Positions 20,019-29,084 of a stretch of 64,000 bases of DNA are shown in pieces. How positions within the stretch are numbered: position 1 is the first letter of the stretch; every line of letters begins with the position of its first letter. The DNA is from Mangrovibrevibacter kandeliae (lineage in GTDB: Bacteria > Pseudomonadota > Alphaproteobacteria > Rhizobiales > Rhizobiaceae), in assembly GCF_024519155.1 (NCBI RefSeq), contig NZ_JANIFJ010000003.1, positions 1 through 64,000 on the forward strand, given 5' to 3'. Below the pieces are notes generated by a model. It had not been told where the DNA came from and did no database searches. It was given only the letters and a program-made list of their open reading frames with translations. The position numbers were made by a program, and so were the translations under genes.

Positions 20019-21008
20019 ATGGCAGGCGTCGAACAGGTGAAGGTCGCGGCGGACGAGGGCGGAATGCGCCTCGACCGCTGGTTCAAGGTGCACTATCCCG
20101 GGCTCGGCTTCGGCCACCTCCAGAAGCTCTTGCGCTCCGGCCAGATCCGGGTCGATGGCGGGCGGGCGAAGTCCGACACGCGCATCGCGCCAGGCCAACT
20201 GGTGCGGGTGCCGCCGCTCGGCACCGATGCCGCGGACGTTCCGGCCGGGCCGCTGACCGCGCGCACCATGCGGGCCCGCGGCGACGGCGACGTGCTCTCC
20301 CAGATGCTCCTCTACGAGGACGACAAGGTGCTCGTCTTCAACAAGCCCGCCGGCCTTGCCGTCCAGGGTGGCTCGGGTGTCTCGCGCCATGTCGATGCCA
20401 TGCTTGAGGCCTGGCGCAACAAGAAGGGCGAGAAGCCGCGCCTCGTCCACCGGCTCGATCGGGACACCTCCGGCATCCTCGTCGTCGCCCGCACGCGCGG
20501 CGCCGCCGTCGCGCTGACCAAGGCGTTCCGCGAGCGCGAGACGCAGAAGACCTACTGGGCGCTCGTGAAAGGCGTCCCGTCGCCGCATGATGGGCGGATC
20601 TCGACCTATCTCGTCAAGGAGCAGACGCCCGATGGCGACCGCATGCGCGTGGGGAAGCATGGCGACGAGGGCGCCGACCACGCGCTCTCGCACTACCGGG
20701 TGATCGACCAGGTCGGCCAGCAGTTCGCCTGGCTCGAGATGGAGCCCTACACGGGCCGAACCCACCAGCTGCGGGTGCACGCCACCCATATCGGCCATCC
20801 GATCCTCGGCGACCCCAAATACTTCGAGGCCGACACCAACTTCGAATTTCCAGGCGGCGTGCAGAAGCGCCTGCACCTCCACGCGCGGCGCATCGTGATC
20901 CCGCATCCGGATGGGCGCGGCACGATCGACCAGCTGGCGCCGCTGCCGCCACACATGGTCCAGACCTGGAACCTGTTCGGGTTCGAAGAGGCAACGGCGA
21001 ACGACTGA
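20019..21008 (+). CDS. RluA-family 23S rRNA pseudouridine synthase (RluC-like)
   Basis: The 329-residue enzyme converts uridine to pseudouridine in rRNA. An N-terminal S4-like RNA-binding domain (about 14-65, MRLDRWFKVHYPGLGFGHLQ) precedes the catalytic domain. The catalytic Asp is D147 in HRLDRDTSGIL. MEPYTGRTHQLRVH is also conserved. The ATG at 20019 gives the usual N-terminus. The stop overlaps the next gene by one base (TGATG). Confidence 0.92.
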   Translation: MAGVEQVKVAADEGGMRLDRWFKVHYPGLGFGHLQKLLRSGQIRVDGGRAKSDTRIAPGQLVRVPPLGTDAADVPAGPLTARTMRARGDGDVLSQMLLYEDDKVLVFNKPAGLAVQGGSGVSRHVDAMLEAWRNKKGEKPRLVHRLDRDTSGILVVARTRGAAVALTKAFRERETQKTYWALVKGVPSPHDGRISTYLVKEQTPDGDRMRVGKHGDEGADHALSHYRVIDQVGQQFAWLEMEPYTGRTHQLRVHATHIGHPILGDPKYFEADTNFEFPGGVQKRLHLHARRIVIPHPDGRGTIDQLAPLPPHMVQTWNLFGFEEATAND

Positions 21009-21706
21009 TGCGGCTGATCCTGTTCGATTGCGACGGCACGCTCGCCGACACCTGCGGGCTGATCTGCGAGACGATGCGGCGCACCTTCGTCACGAAGGGG
21101 CTGGCCGCACCGGCCGACGCGGCGACCCGCGCGATCATCGGCCTGTCTCTCGACGAGGCGATGCGCCGGCTGCATCCGCCGGCGACGCCCGAACTCATCC
21201 TCGCCCTCGCCGAGCAGTACCGGACGCATTTCCGTGCGGCCCGCGCCGATCCGAGCTTCGCCGAGACCCTGTTCCCCGGCATTCCCGAGCTTCTCGCCGA
21301 GCTGCGCGTTCGCGAGGACGTGCTCCTCGGCATCGTCACCGGCAAGTCGCGGCGGGGCGTCGCCTCGATCGTCGAGACGCACGCCCTCGACGGCCACTTC
21401 GTCACGGTCCGCACGGCCGACGACTGTCCGTCCAAGCCGCATCCGGCCATGGTGCTCGAATGCTGCGCCGAGTGCGGCGTCGATCCGGACCAAGCGGTGG
21501 TGGTCGGCGACGCGATCTACGATATGCAGATGGCGCGTGCGGCCGGTGCCGAGGCGATCGGGGTCGGCTGGGGTACCACGCCGGCCGAAGCGCTGCAGGC
21601 TGCAGGCGCCGGAGCCGTGGCGGCCGACACAGTCGAGCTCGCGCGGCTGCTGGAGATCTGGATGGGCGTGCCGGGCGAGCCGCAGGCGCGTCCGGTCGAG
21701 GGATAG
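21008..21706 (+). CDS. HAD-superfamily phosphatase (phosphoglycolate phosphatase-like)
   Basis: The 232-residue protein has HAD motif I FDCDGTLAD (nucleophile Asp near residue 6), a helical cap, motif III Lys in CPSKPHPAM, and motif IV VVGDAIYDMQMA. These fit a phosphomonoesterase with a C1 cap. It is translationally coupled to the pseudouridine synthase gene by a one-base overlap, a layout common in Hyphomicrobiales. The physiological substrate is not visible from sequence. Confidence 0.88.
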   Translation: MRLILFDCDGTLADTCGLICETMRRTFVTKGLAAPADAATRAIIGLSLDEAMRRLHPPATPELILALAEQYRTHFRAARADPSFAETLFPGIPELLAELRVREDVLLGIVTGKSRRGVASIVETHALDGHFVTVRTADDCPSKPHPAMVLECCAECGVDPDQAVVVGDAIYDMQMARAAGAEAIGVGWGTTPAEALQAAGAGAVAADTVELARLLEIWMGVPGEPQARPVEG

Positions 21707-21778
21707 GTTCCCCCGGACGATACCCGTCCGAACGGCTGCGCCTCGATCGCAGCACGAGTCAGAACGAGGGCCACTGCC

Positions 21779-22525
21779 ATGCCGTCTTCCAATCCCCTGT
21801 CCGCCGTCGAACTGCCGAAGCGCTTCTACACGAGCGTTCGACTGGTCGAAACCGAGGGCGGACTGAGCGTCGAGCTCGACGGGCGGACGGTGAAGACGCC
21901 GGCCCGCAACGGGTTGAGCGTCCCGCATCGCGGGCTTGCCGAGGTGATCCTCGCCGAGTGGGACGGGCAGGGCGAGCGGATCGATCCCGCAACGATGCCG
22001 GCGACCCGCTTTGCCAACACCGTCATCGACGGCGTGGCGCCGAACCCGGGGCCGGTCCGCGCGGAAATCGCGAGCTATGCCGACACCGACCTGTTGCTCT
22101 ACCGGGCGGATGGACCGGACGGACTTGTCGCGCGCCAGCGGGCGGTCTGGGATCCCATCCTGGCGTGGATCGAGGCTCGGCTGGCGGCGCTCTTCGTACC
22201 GGTGGTCGGCGTCATGCATCGGCCGCAGCCACCGGAGGCGCTGGAGCGGGTCGCTGCTCATCTCGAGGGGGTCGGCGATCCGTACAGTCTCGCGGCCCTG
22301 CATCAGATCACGACGCTGACGGGTTCAGGGCTCCTGGCGATGGCGGTCGGGGCCGGCGGACTGGAGCCGGATGCCGCCTGGGCGGCCGCCCATCTCGACG
22401 AGGACTGGAACATCGAGCAATGGGGCGAAGACGACGAGGCTTCGGCGCGACGTGCTCTGCGTCGGCGGGACTTCGATGCCGCGGCCGCGGTGCTGCGGGA
22501 GGCGCCGGCGATCCCTGGCGCGTGA
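21779..22525 (+). CDS. ATP12-family F1-ATPase assembly chaperone
   Basis: The 248-residue protein matches the ATP12 family, which in mitochondria binds F1 alpha subunits before assembly. Signs include PKRFYTSVRLVE, LDGRTVKTPARN, MPATRFANTVIDGV, DTDLLLYRAD and DWNIEQWGED. The family is restricted to alphaproteobacteria and mitochondria, which helps place the organism. It follows the HAD gene by 72 bases. Confidence 0.92.
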   Translation: MPSSNPLSAVELPKRFYTSVRLVETEGGLSVELDGRTVKTPARNGLSVPHRGLAEVILAEWDGQGERIDPATMPATRFANTVIDGVAPNPGPVRAEIASYADTDLLLYRADGPDGLVARQRAVWDPILAWIEARLAALFVPVVGVMHRPQPPEALERVAAHLEGVGDPYSLAALHQITTLTGSGLLAMAVGAGGLEPDAAWAAAHLDEDWNIEQWGEDDEASARRALRRRDFDAAAAVLREAPAIPGA

Positions 22526-22603
22526 GGCCTGCGTCCCGCCGCTCTTGACCGCCAAGCGCCGCTCCCGGCAGGGTCTTTGCTCAAAGGGAGCGGGAGGCGG
22601 CGC

Positions 22604-24130
22604 GTGCAGGATCTGTTGGCCGAGCTGGAGGCGCGGCGCGAGCGGGCGAGGGCGGGCGGCGGCGAGGCGCGGATCGCCGCGCAGCACCGCAAGGGCAAGC
22701 TCACGGCGCGCGAACGCCTTTCGGTGCTCCTGGACGAAGGCTCGTTCGAGGAGTTCGACATGTTCGTCGAGCACCGCGGCACCGATTTCGGCATGGCCGA
22801 GCAGCGCATTCCGGGCGATGGCGTGGTCACCGGCTGGGGCACGATCAACGGCCGGACGGTCTTCGTATTCGCCAAGGACTTCACCGTGTTCGGCGGCTCG
22901 CTGTCGGAAGCCCATGCCGAGAAGGTGCAGAAGGTCCAGGACCTCGCGCTGCGCAATCGCGCCCCGATCATCGGTCTCTACGATGCCGGAGGCGCCCGGA
23001 TCCAGGAGGGTGTCGCATCGCTCGGCGGCTATGCCGAGATCTTCCAGCGCAACATCCTCGCCTCCGGCGTGATCCCGCAGATCTCCGTCATCATGGGTCC
23101 CTGTGCCGGCGGCGACGTCTACGCGCCGGCGATGACCGACTTCATCTTCATGGTGCGCGATACGTCCTACATGTTCGTCACCGGCCCCGACGTGGTGAAG
23201 ACGGTCACCAACGAGACGGTGACGGCCGAGGAACTCGGCGGCGCCGGCATCCACACGACCCGCTCCTCGATTGCCGACGGCGCGTTCGAGAACGACGTCG
23301 AGGCGCTTCTGCAGATCCGGCGGCTCGTGGATTATTTGCCGGCGTCGAACACCTCGCCCGTGCCGACGCTCGCGTGCGGTCGGCCGGTGGACGAGGCCGA
23401 TGCCTCGCTCGACACGCTGGTCCCCGACAGCGCCAGCCAGCCTTATGACATCAAGGAGCTGATCCTGAAGACGGTCGACGACGGCGACTTCTTCGAGATC
23501 CAGGCGGCCTTCGCACGCAACATCGTCACCGGGTTCGGGCGGATCGAGGGCCGCACGGTCGGCATCGTCGCCAACCAGCCGCTGGTGCTCGCCGGCGTCC
23601 TCGATTCAGATGCAAGCCGCAAGGCGGCCCGCTTCGTGCGCTTCTGCGACTGCTTCTCGATCCCGCTCGTCACCTTCGTCGACGTCCCGGGCTTCCTGCC
23701 GGGCACCGCGCAGGAGTACGGCGGTCTCATCAAGCACGGCGCCAAGCTGCTCTTCGCCTATGGCGAGGCCACGGTGCCGAAGGTCACGGTGATCACCCGC
23801 AAGGCCTTCGGCGGCGCCTACGACGTGATGGCCTCCAAGCACCTGCGCGGCGACGTCAACTATGCCTGGCCGACGGCGCAGATCGCCGTGATGGGTGCGA
23901 AAGGCGCGGTCGAGATCATCTATCGCGGGCGCGACGCCGAGACCATCGCGTCGCGGACGGCCGAATACGAGGCCCGCTTCCTGTCGCCTTTCGTCGCCGC
24001 CGAGCGCGGCTATGTCGACGAGGTGATCATGCCGCACTCGACGCGGCGGCGGGTGTCGCGCGCGCTCGCGATGCTGCGCGGCAAGGACCTCCAGAACCCC
24101 TGGAAGAAGCACGACAACATCCCCTTGTGA
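22604..24130 (+). CDS. pccB: Propionyl-CoA carboxylase beta subunit
   Basis: The 508-residue carboxyltransferase subunit moves CO2 from biotin to propionyl-CoA, giving methylmalonyl-CoA. Conserved strings include [53 protein letters not shown] and [17 protein letters not shown]. The end KKHDNIPL is typical. GTG 22604 was chosen because GGGAGG lies six bases before it. An in-frame TTG at 22577 has no such signal. Its biotin partner pccA lies 7.9 kb downstream (32005). Confidence 0.95.
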   Translation: MQDLLAELEARRERARAGGGEARIAAQHRKGKLTARERLSVLLDEGSFEEFDMFVEHRGTDFGMAEQRIPGDGVVTGWGTINGRTVFVFAKDFTVFGGSLSEAHAEKVQKVQDLALRNRAPIIGLYDAGGARIQEGVASLGGYAEIFQRNILASGVIPQISVIMGPCAGGDVYAPAMTDFIFMVRDTSYMFVTGPDVVKTVTNETVTAEELGGAGIHTTRSSIADGAFENDVEALLQIRRLVDYLPASNTSPVPTLACGRPVDEADASLDTLVPDSASQPYDIKELILKTVDDGDFFEIQAAFARNIVTGFGRIEGRTVGIVANQPLVLAGVLDSDASRKAARFVRFCDCFSIPLVTFVDVPGFLPGTAQEYGGLIKHGAKLLFAYGEATVPKVTVITRKAFGGAYDVMASKHLRGDVNYAWPTAQIAVMGAKGAVEIIYRGRDAETIASRTAEYEARFLSPFVAAERGYVDEVIMPHSTRRRVSRALAMLRGKDLQNPWKKHDNIPL

Positions 24131-24137
24131 GGGAGAA

Positions 24138-24173
24138 GCCTCGCGACGAGGCCGCAGCCAGCCCGTTTGGCTG
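24138..24173. other. Tandem hairpins in the pccB/dcpA convergent gap
   Basis: GCCTCG (24138-24143) pairs with CGAGGC (24147-24152), followed by a CAGCCA/TGGCTG stem. They fill the 51-base gap between two converging genes. There is no T-run on either side, so a terminator role is possible but not proven. Confidence 0.3.
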
Positions 24174-24181
24174 TGGGGGTA

Positions 24182-26119
24182 TCAGGCGCGGAGGGTATCG
24201 ACGGTCGTCGCGTCGCCATGCAGACGGCTGGCTTGCAGTTGCTCGAGCGAGAGGCGCGTCGCGCACTGCACCTCGTCCATCGGCTTGTCGAAGAAGTAGC
24301 CTTGGCCGACCTCGCATCCCGCCGAGCGGGTCAGTGCCAACTGCTCGGCCGTCTCGATGCCCTCGGCGATCACCTGGAGCCCGAGCTTGCCGGCAAGCTC
24401 GCAGATCGAGCGGATGATCAGCTCGTTGTTGTTCTGCGCGGTCGAACCCCGCACGAAGGACTGGTCGATCTTGATCGAATCGAAGGGGAAGCGCGTCAGG
24501 TAGCTGAGGGACGCGAAGCCCGTGCCGAAATCGTCGAGTGCGGTCTTGATCCCGATCTTGCGCAGGACGTTCAGGGTCGTCACGACGCTCTGGTCGTTTT
24601 GGATGAGCGTCGTCTCGGTGATCTCGAGCGTCAGCCGATCCGGCCGGATGCCGTGGCGCGAGAGCGCGTCCTCGACGATCCCGACGAGCTCGGAGTCCAT
24701 GAACTGCTGCGGCGACAGGTTCACGCCGATGGAGATCGTCTCGGGCCATTGCGCCGCCACGGCGCAGGCCTTGAACAGCGCCCAGCGTCCGATCGGCAGG
24801 ATCAGCCCGCTCTCCTCCGCGATGGGTATGAATTCGGCCGGCGAGATGAAGCCGCGCTGCGGATGCTTCCAGCGGAGCAGCGCTTCGAAGCCGCGGGTCG
24901 AGCCATCGGCGAGGTTCACCACCGGCTGGAAGTTCAGCAGCAGCTCGTCGTTGGCGAGCGCGTTGCGCAGGTCCTGTGACAGAGTCTGGCGGCTGAGATA
25001 GGCCTGCTTCATCGCCGGCTCGTAGAGACGGATGTCGCCGCGCTGCGCACCCTTGACCGCATAGAGCGCGAGATCGGCGTTCTTCATCAGGTCTTCCGGC
25101 TGCCGGTCCTCGGGGCCGGGCACGGCGACGCCGACGCTCGCCGAGACGGCGACCATCGTGCCGCCGGTGTCGAAGGGCTGCGCGAAGGCCGTCTGGATCG
25201 TCGACGCGATGCCAAGCGCGACGCTCCGTGCGTCCGGCTTGTGGAAGATGATCGCGAACTCGTCGCCGCTCAGCCGGGCGAAGATCCGACCGTCGTGGAG
25301 AAGCGGCTTGAGCCGCTCGGCCACGGAGACCAGCAGGCGGTCGCCCGCGGCATGCCCCAGCGTATCGTTGACGTGCTTGAACATGTCGAGATCGAACATC
25401 AGCACGGCGAGGTCGCCTGGCAGGCTCGCTTTGGAAAAAGCGTCCGCCAGCGCCCGGTTGAAGGCGAGGCGGTTCGGCAGGCCGGTGAGACTGTCGACGG
25501 AGGCCGCCCGGTTCGCCTTGCGGCGTTCGCGCCGCAACAGGCTGATCAGGAGGACGCCGCACGCCAGAAGGCCGAGGATTTCTCCGAGCAGCAGCCAGAA
25601 GGTGCAGGTGAGGCGCCGCTCGTTGGTGGCGATCCGGTTCGCCGCATTCGCCGTCGTCAGCGCGCTGAGCTGCGAGGCCTGGCGGTTGAGGGGATCGAAG
25701 ATATCGATGAGCGCGGCCGCGTCCTGCGGGGTCTGCAACGCCTCGATCTTCGGCTTGGCCTGTTCGACGGCGACCTTCATCCGGTCGAGAAGCTCCGAGG
25801 CCTCGGCATTGTCGCCGCGCAGCGCGCGCGATTCCTGCGTGCGCAGGATCTTCATGCGGTTCTGCACGATGGCGAAGCGCAACGCGATGTCGTCGCGCGT
25901 GACATCTGAATCGGGAAGGAAGAAGCGGGCGACCGTCGCCTGAAGTCGAGCGAGTTCCGGCGCCGTGGTCATGACCTCGTAGACGACGTTGTTCTGTGCT
26001 GCGCGCGAGATGCCGTTCATGTACTGCACGCTGGCGAACAGCATCTGCACCGCCGCAAAGCCGAGGCCGGCCGTGACGACGAGGAGGGGGACCTCCCAGC
26101 GATTGTTCAGCTTGGGCAT
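24182..26119 (-). CDS. dcpA: Dual GGDEF-EAL c-di-GMP enzyme, DcpA-like
   Basis: The 645-residue inner-membrane protein has a helix near 11-30, a periplasmic segment of ~135 residues, a second helix near 172-195, and then GGDEF and EAL domains. The cyclase signature is SGDEF (284-288), a variant found in active enzymes. The EAL domain has FEALLRWKHP (EAL at 412-414) and DDFGTGFASLSYL. Both activities look possible. The gene is 14 bases after a PruR-like gene. This matches the Agrobacterium pruR-dcpA pair, in which periplasmic pterin-bound PruR switches DcpA towards phosphodiesterase activity. Homology to DcpA is inferred from architecture, length and neighbour, not from a search. Confidence 0.72.
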   Translation of the reverse strand: MPKLNNRWEVPLLVVTAGLGFAAVQMLFASVQYMNGISRAAQNNVVYEVMTTAPELARLQATVARFFLPDSDVTRDDIALRFAIVQNRMKILRTQESRALRGDNAEASELLDRMKVAVEQAKPKIEALQTPQDAAALIDIFDPLNRQASQLSALTTANAANRIATNERRLTCTFWLLLGEILGLLACGVLLISLLRRERRKANRAASVDSLTGLPNRLAFNRALADAFSKASLPGDLAVLMFDLDMFKHVNDTLGHAAGDRLLVSVAERLKPLLHDGRIFARLSGDEFAIIFHKPDARSVALGIASTIQTAFAQPFDTGGTMVAVSASVGVAVPGPEDRQPEDLMKNADLALYAVKGAQRGDIRLYEPAMKQAYLSRQTLSQDLRNALANDELLLNFQPVVNLADGSTRGFEALLRWKHPQRGFISPAEFIPIAEESGLILPIGRWALFKACAVAAQWPETISIGVNLSPQQFMDSELVGIVEDALSRHGIRPDRLTLEITETTLIQNDQSVVTTLNVLRKIGIKTALDDFGTGFASLSYLTRFPFDSIKIDQSFVRGSTAQNNNELIIRSICELAGKLGLQVIAEGIETAEQLALTRSAGCEVGQGYFFDKPMDEVQCATRLSLEQLQASRLHGDATTVDTLRA

Positions 26120-26133
26120 GCTCGCGCGCGCCG

Positions 26134-26655
26134 CTACAGCACGTCGAGCCGGGCGACCTGCCAGGCGCAGCGCATGTACACGGCCTGCTTGCGCAGTTCG
26201 GGGCGGTCGTCGAAGGGATAGACGATGAAGAGCGGACCCTTGTCGCTGATCGGCATCGGCACGCCGTTGCGTCGATCGGCAAGGATTGCCCCCTCGACGT
26301 CGAGGCCGGCCAGAGGCATGTCGACGACGTAGTCGTTAAGCGCAGTCGCCCTGAGCGTGGTCCCGTCTGCTCCTACGGCGGCCATCAACGTGGCGAGCGG
26401 CACGCCCTCCCAGCGGTTCGGCTTGTCCGTCCACGGCGTCGAGGTCGTGAAGCTGGTGTTCCCGAGCGCGTCGAGCATCGCCAGGTCGAAGATCGCCTCG
26501 GCGCCGTCGTTGGTGTTCCGTATCCGGCCGCCGACCGTCAATATCGTCTTGCCGGACGGACGTGCGAGGTCCGCCGCAGCTCGTCCAGCGACAAGGCAAG
26601 TTGCCATCGCGGCTCCGAGCACCAATGCACGCCGTCTGGTGAGGGCCACCGACAT
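26134..26655 (-). CDS. pruR: PruR-like periplasmic pterin-binding protein (SUOX fold, no Mo-ligand Cys)
   Basis: The 173-residue protein has an Arg-rich signal sequence (LTRRRALVLGAAMATCLVAG) and one oxidoreductase-molybdopterin (sulfite-oxidase-fold) domain. The segment that normally carries the Mo-ligating Cys reads STPWTDKPNRWEGVPL, with no Cys. It is therefore probably a binding protein and not an oxidoreductase. This agrees with PruR of Agrobacterium, which binds secreted pterins and controls the neighbouring DcpA. A GGAG lies upstream of the ATG. The 253 bases beyond it (26656-26908) are locally AT-rich, probably promoter, with no gene seen. Confidence 0.72.
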   Translation of the reverse strand: MSVALTRRRALVLGAAMATCLVAGRAAADLARPSGKTILTVGGRIRNTNDGAEAIFDLAMLDALGNTSFTTSTPWTDKPNRWEGVPLATLMAAVGADGTTLRATALNDYVVDMPLAGLDVEGAILADRRNGVPMPISDKGPLFIVYPFDDRPELRKQAVYMRCAWQVARLDVL

Positions 26656-26908
26656 CCAGCTGCTCTCCGATCAACAGCAGAGAACTAGCCGGAACATGCT
26701 AATATTTCGTATGCAAAAAGAACATTCAGTGACTAGATTGCGAAGCGCTTAGAGGCTTACTGAGCGGACGCGGGTCGCAGGTAGCTTCGGCTGCGGGATT
26801 AGACCGGGGTGCTCCTTACGACGTATCGGCCGACAGGAGTGTCCTATGGCAGCCTCTGGATAGAAGCCGAGAACGCCGAAATGGCTAAGGCAGGCTGAGC
26901 ACCGCCGA

Positions 26909-27049
26909 TCAACGTCGGAATGCGTGCCCACGCTCGCGACGGGCAGCCTGCAGCAGCTGCTCGATGCTCTCGACGCCCGCCTGCTCCAAGGCTTCGTTGG
27001 CGGTGATGAGATGCTGCTGATACGCAGACGCGACTTCGGATGCTGACAT
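26909..27049 (-). CDS. Hypothetical 46-residue protein
   Basis: A 46-codon minus-strand frame starts at ATG 27049 with AGGAG six bases before it. The product is soluble and helical-looking, with SIEQLLQAARRERGHAFRR at the end and no signal or membrane segment. No family is recognised. Good ribosome-binding site and amphipathic helices favour a real gene. Bases 27050-27274 beyond it hold only hairpins and no other gene. Confidence 0.5.
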   Translation of the reverse strand: MSASEVASAYQQHLITANEALEQAGVESIEQLLQAARRERGHAFRR

Positions 27050-27203
27050 GACAGTCTCCTCTTTCCGACGTGCTCGCGCAAAACGCGGCCGACGCCGCTT
27101 GGTTGCGGGAGCATTAAGGATAATTTCAGTGAGAGGCTCGGGACAGGCCGGCAGCCCGGAGGACGCGGCGGTTTTGAGCTTCGACCCGCGCGTTCTACAT
27201 CAT

Positions 27204-27233
27204 CCTTTCGCTCATGCGAAAGGCAAAATGCCT
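27204..27233. repeat. Adjacent inverted repeats in an intergenic gap
   Basis: CCTTTCGC (27204-27211) pairs with GCGAAAGG (27216-27223) around TCAT. AGGCA (27221-27225) pairs with TGCCT (27229-27233), sharing three bases with the first stem. They lie downstream of the molybdoenzyme gene (minus strand). No T-run follows on the minus strand, so termination is uncertain. Confidence 0.35.
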
Positions 27234-27274
27234 CGCCTGTCGCACAAACGTTAATCAGATATGGCCGGGCTTCG

Positions 27275-28060
27275 TCAGATCCCGGCGAACCATTCGTAGC
27301 CGCGGTCTTCCCAGTAGCCGCCCATGCCGTCGCCGAAGCCGGAGAGGCGATCGGTGAGCTCGATCGCCCTGAGATATTTGGCCATCTTGTAGCCGAGCTG
27401 GCGCTCGACCCGCAGGCGCAGCGGTGCTCCGTTGGATACGGGCAGGGTGGTGCCGTTGAGCGCGTAAGCGAGGATCGTCTGGGGATGGCGCGCGTCGCGA
27501 AGATCGATCGACTCGTAGTAGCGCACCGGGCCGGTGAACCCGTTCTCCATGGTGTCGAAGCAGTGGAAGACGACGTAGCGTGCGGCGGGCTTCACGCCGG
27601 CTTCGTCCAGCACGCGAGCAAGGGGCACACCCGTCCAGGAGGCGATGCAGCTCCAGCCTTCGACGCAGTCGTGCCGCGTGATCTGGCTGCGGCTCGGCAT
27701 GTTGGTGATCTCGTCGAGCGACAGCGACAACTCCCGCTCGACGAGGCCGGTGACGGAGAGGCGCCAGTCGGTGAAGCCGGCCGCGGCCAGCCGCTGGTAC
27801 TCCGGATCGCGCGGGCCGGTGGTGCCGTTCGGGCGCATCGCTTGGCGCACCTCGCTCGCGGCATATTCAGGGGCGAGGGCATCGGCGCCGAGAAGAAGCC
27901 GTTGCGCCTCGTAGGTGAGACGCTCGGCCGAGGTCAGAACGCCACGAACCGGTTTCCCCCGATCCGCCAGATCGTCGAAGCAGCCGGACAGTGCGGCGCC
28001 GGATGCGGCGAGCGCGGCCCCGGTGAGAAAGCGCCGGCGGGGGATTCGAAGTTCGGCCAT
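27275..28060 (-). CDS. Tat-exported molybdopterin-dependent oxidoreductase (YedY/SUOX-type)
   Basis: The 261-residue protein has a twin-arginine signal, RRRFLTG at 8-14, ending in ALSGC with Cys27, which could be a lipobox. The Mo-binding domain has the expected Cys ligand at C132 in RHDCVEGWSCIASWTGVPL. It differs in this from the PruR-like protein at 26134. Enzymes of this type reduce or oxidise small substrates in the periplasm through a membrane cytochrome b. The start overlaps the stop of the cytochrome b gene by one base, so the two form an operon. Substrate is unknown; MsrP-like sulfoxide reductase activity is one possibility. Confidence 0.85.
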   Translation of the reverse strand: MAELRIPRRRFLTGAALAASGAALSGCFDDLADRGKPVRGVLTSAERLTYEAQRLLLGADALAPEYAASEVRQAMRPNGTTGPRDPEYQRLAAAGFTDWRLSVTGLVERELSLSLDEITNMPSRSQITRHDCVEGWSCIASWTGVPLARVLDEAGVKPAARYVVFHCFDTMENGFTGPVRYYESIDLRDARHPQTILAYALNGTTLPVSNGAPLRLRVERQLGYKMAKYLRAIELTDRLSGFGDGMGGYWEDRGYEWFAGI

Positions 28061-28935
28061 TACGATGCCTCCGGGTCGGTTCGGTACCAGCCGGTGACGA
28101 TCGAGCGCAGCTCGTTCAGGGGGCCGGCGAGAAGCACCATCACGAGATGGACGATGAAGAAGAGGACGAGCAGCAGCATTCCGGCGAAGTGGATCGTTCG
28201 CGCGCTTTGCCGGCCGCCGAACAGCTCGAGCAGCCACGGCGCGAATGCGTTGATGCCGGGCGACATCGTCAGGCCCGTGGCGATCATCAGCGGCAGCAGG
28301 AGGAAGAGAACGGCCGCGTAGCTGAGCTTCTGCAGGATGTTGTATCGCCCGTCATGGGCGAACCGCAGTTTCAGGTGCCGGACGATGTCGGCGCCGATCC
28401 CGCCGAGTTCGCGCCGCGTCGGAACGAGATCGCGGCGGGCGTGACCGTTGATCAGGCTTGCGACGAACCAGAACAGGAGAGTCGCAACCAGCATCCACGC
28501 GAAGAAGAAGTGCACGACACGCCCCGTCGCAAGATCGCGATACCCCGGGATGGTCATCCAGCTCGGGAAGGCGCGGGGCTGCAGCTGCCCGTCCTCTGCA
28601 ATGGCGCCGAGCCAACCGGTGGTGTCGAAGCGATGTCCGAGCAGATCGACATAGCCGACGATGCGTGGCCCCTGACGTTCGGCGTCGATGCTGAGGACGG
28701 CGTTGTCGAATCCGAAGCCGGACTGCTGCCCGATGTAAAGGTTCGGTCGCGCCATGAAGATCTGCAGGCCCGACAGGAGCAGGAAGAACAACGCGGCTGC
28801 CCAGAGCCAATGCGCCAGGCGGGTCGTCAGCGCCTGACGGTAAACGAGCCGGCCGGTCGGTCGCAGGTCCTGCCCGTCGTCTTGCGGCTCGCCCTCTCGC
28901 AGTGTCGTCATGCCCTGTGTCTCTTCGTCGCTCAT
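28060..28935 (-). CDS. Membrane cytochrome b partner of the molybdoenzyme
   Basis: The product (291 residues from the chosen start) has at least four hydrophobic segments. His residues in HWLWAAALFFLLLSGLQIF, VVHFFFAWMLVATLLFW and IHFAGMLLLVLFFIVHLVMV could bind two b hemes. It probably passes electrons between quinol and the Tat-exported enzyme encoded next. The start is uncertain: ATG 28935 and ATG 28911 are both possible, and neither has a strong ribosome site. A longer frame reaches 29067 but would overlap the divergent polyketide synthase region. Confidence 0.82.
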   Translation of the reverse strand: MSDEETQGMTTLREGEPQDDGQDLRPTGRLVYRQALTTRLAHWLWAAALFFLLLSGLQIFMARPNLYIGQQSGFGFDNAVLSIDAERQGPRIVGYVDLLGHRFDTTGWLGAIAEDGQLQPRAFPSWMTIPGYRDLATGRVVHFFFAWMLVATLLFWFVASLINGHARRDLVPTRRELGGIGADIVRHLKLRFAHDGRYNILQKLSYAAVLFLLLPLMIATGLTMSPGINAFAPWLLELFGGRQSARTIHFAGMLLLVLFFIVHLVMVLLAGPLNELRSIVTGWYRTDPEAS

Positions 28936-29084
28936 CCGTGTGCCGGCACGCTGCGGCCGCCGGCCCGGCGGGGTCAATACCAGCCGGATCAAGCCTTCGC
29001 GCGCGCCCTGACGTTTTCGTGTGGAGCGGGTCGTGACCGGCAACGGTAATGACTTCGGATCCGCCATGTCCCAGTTGTGTAGCG

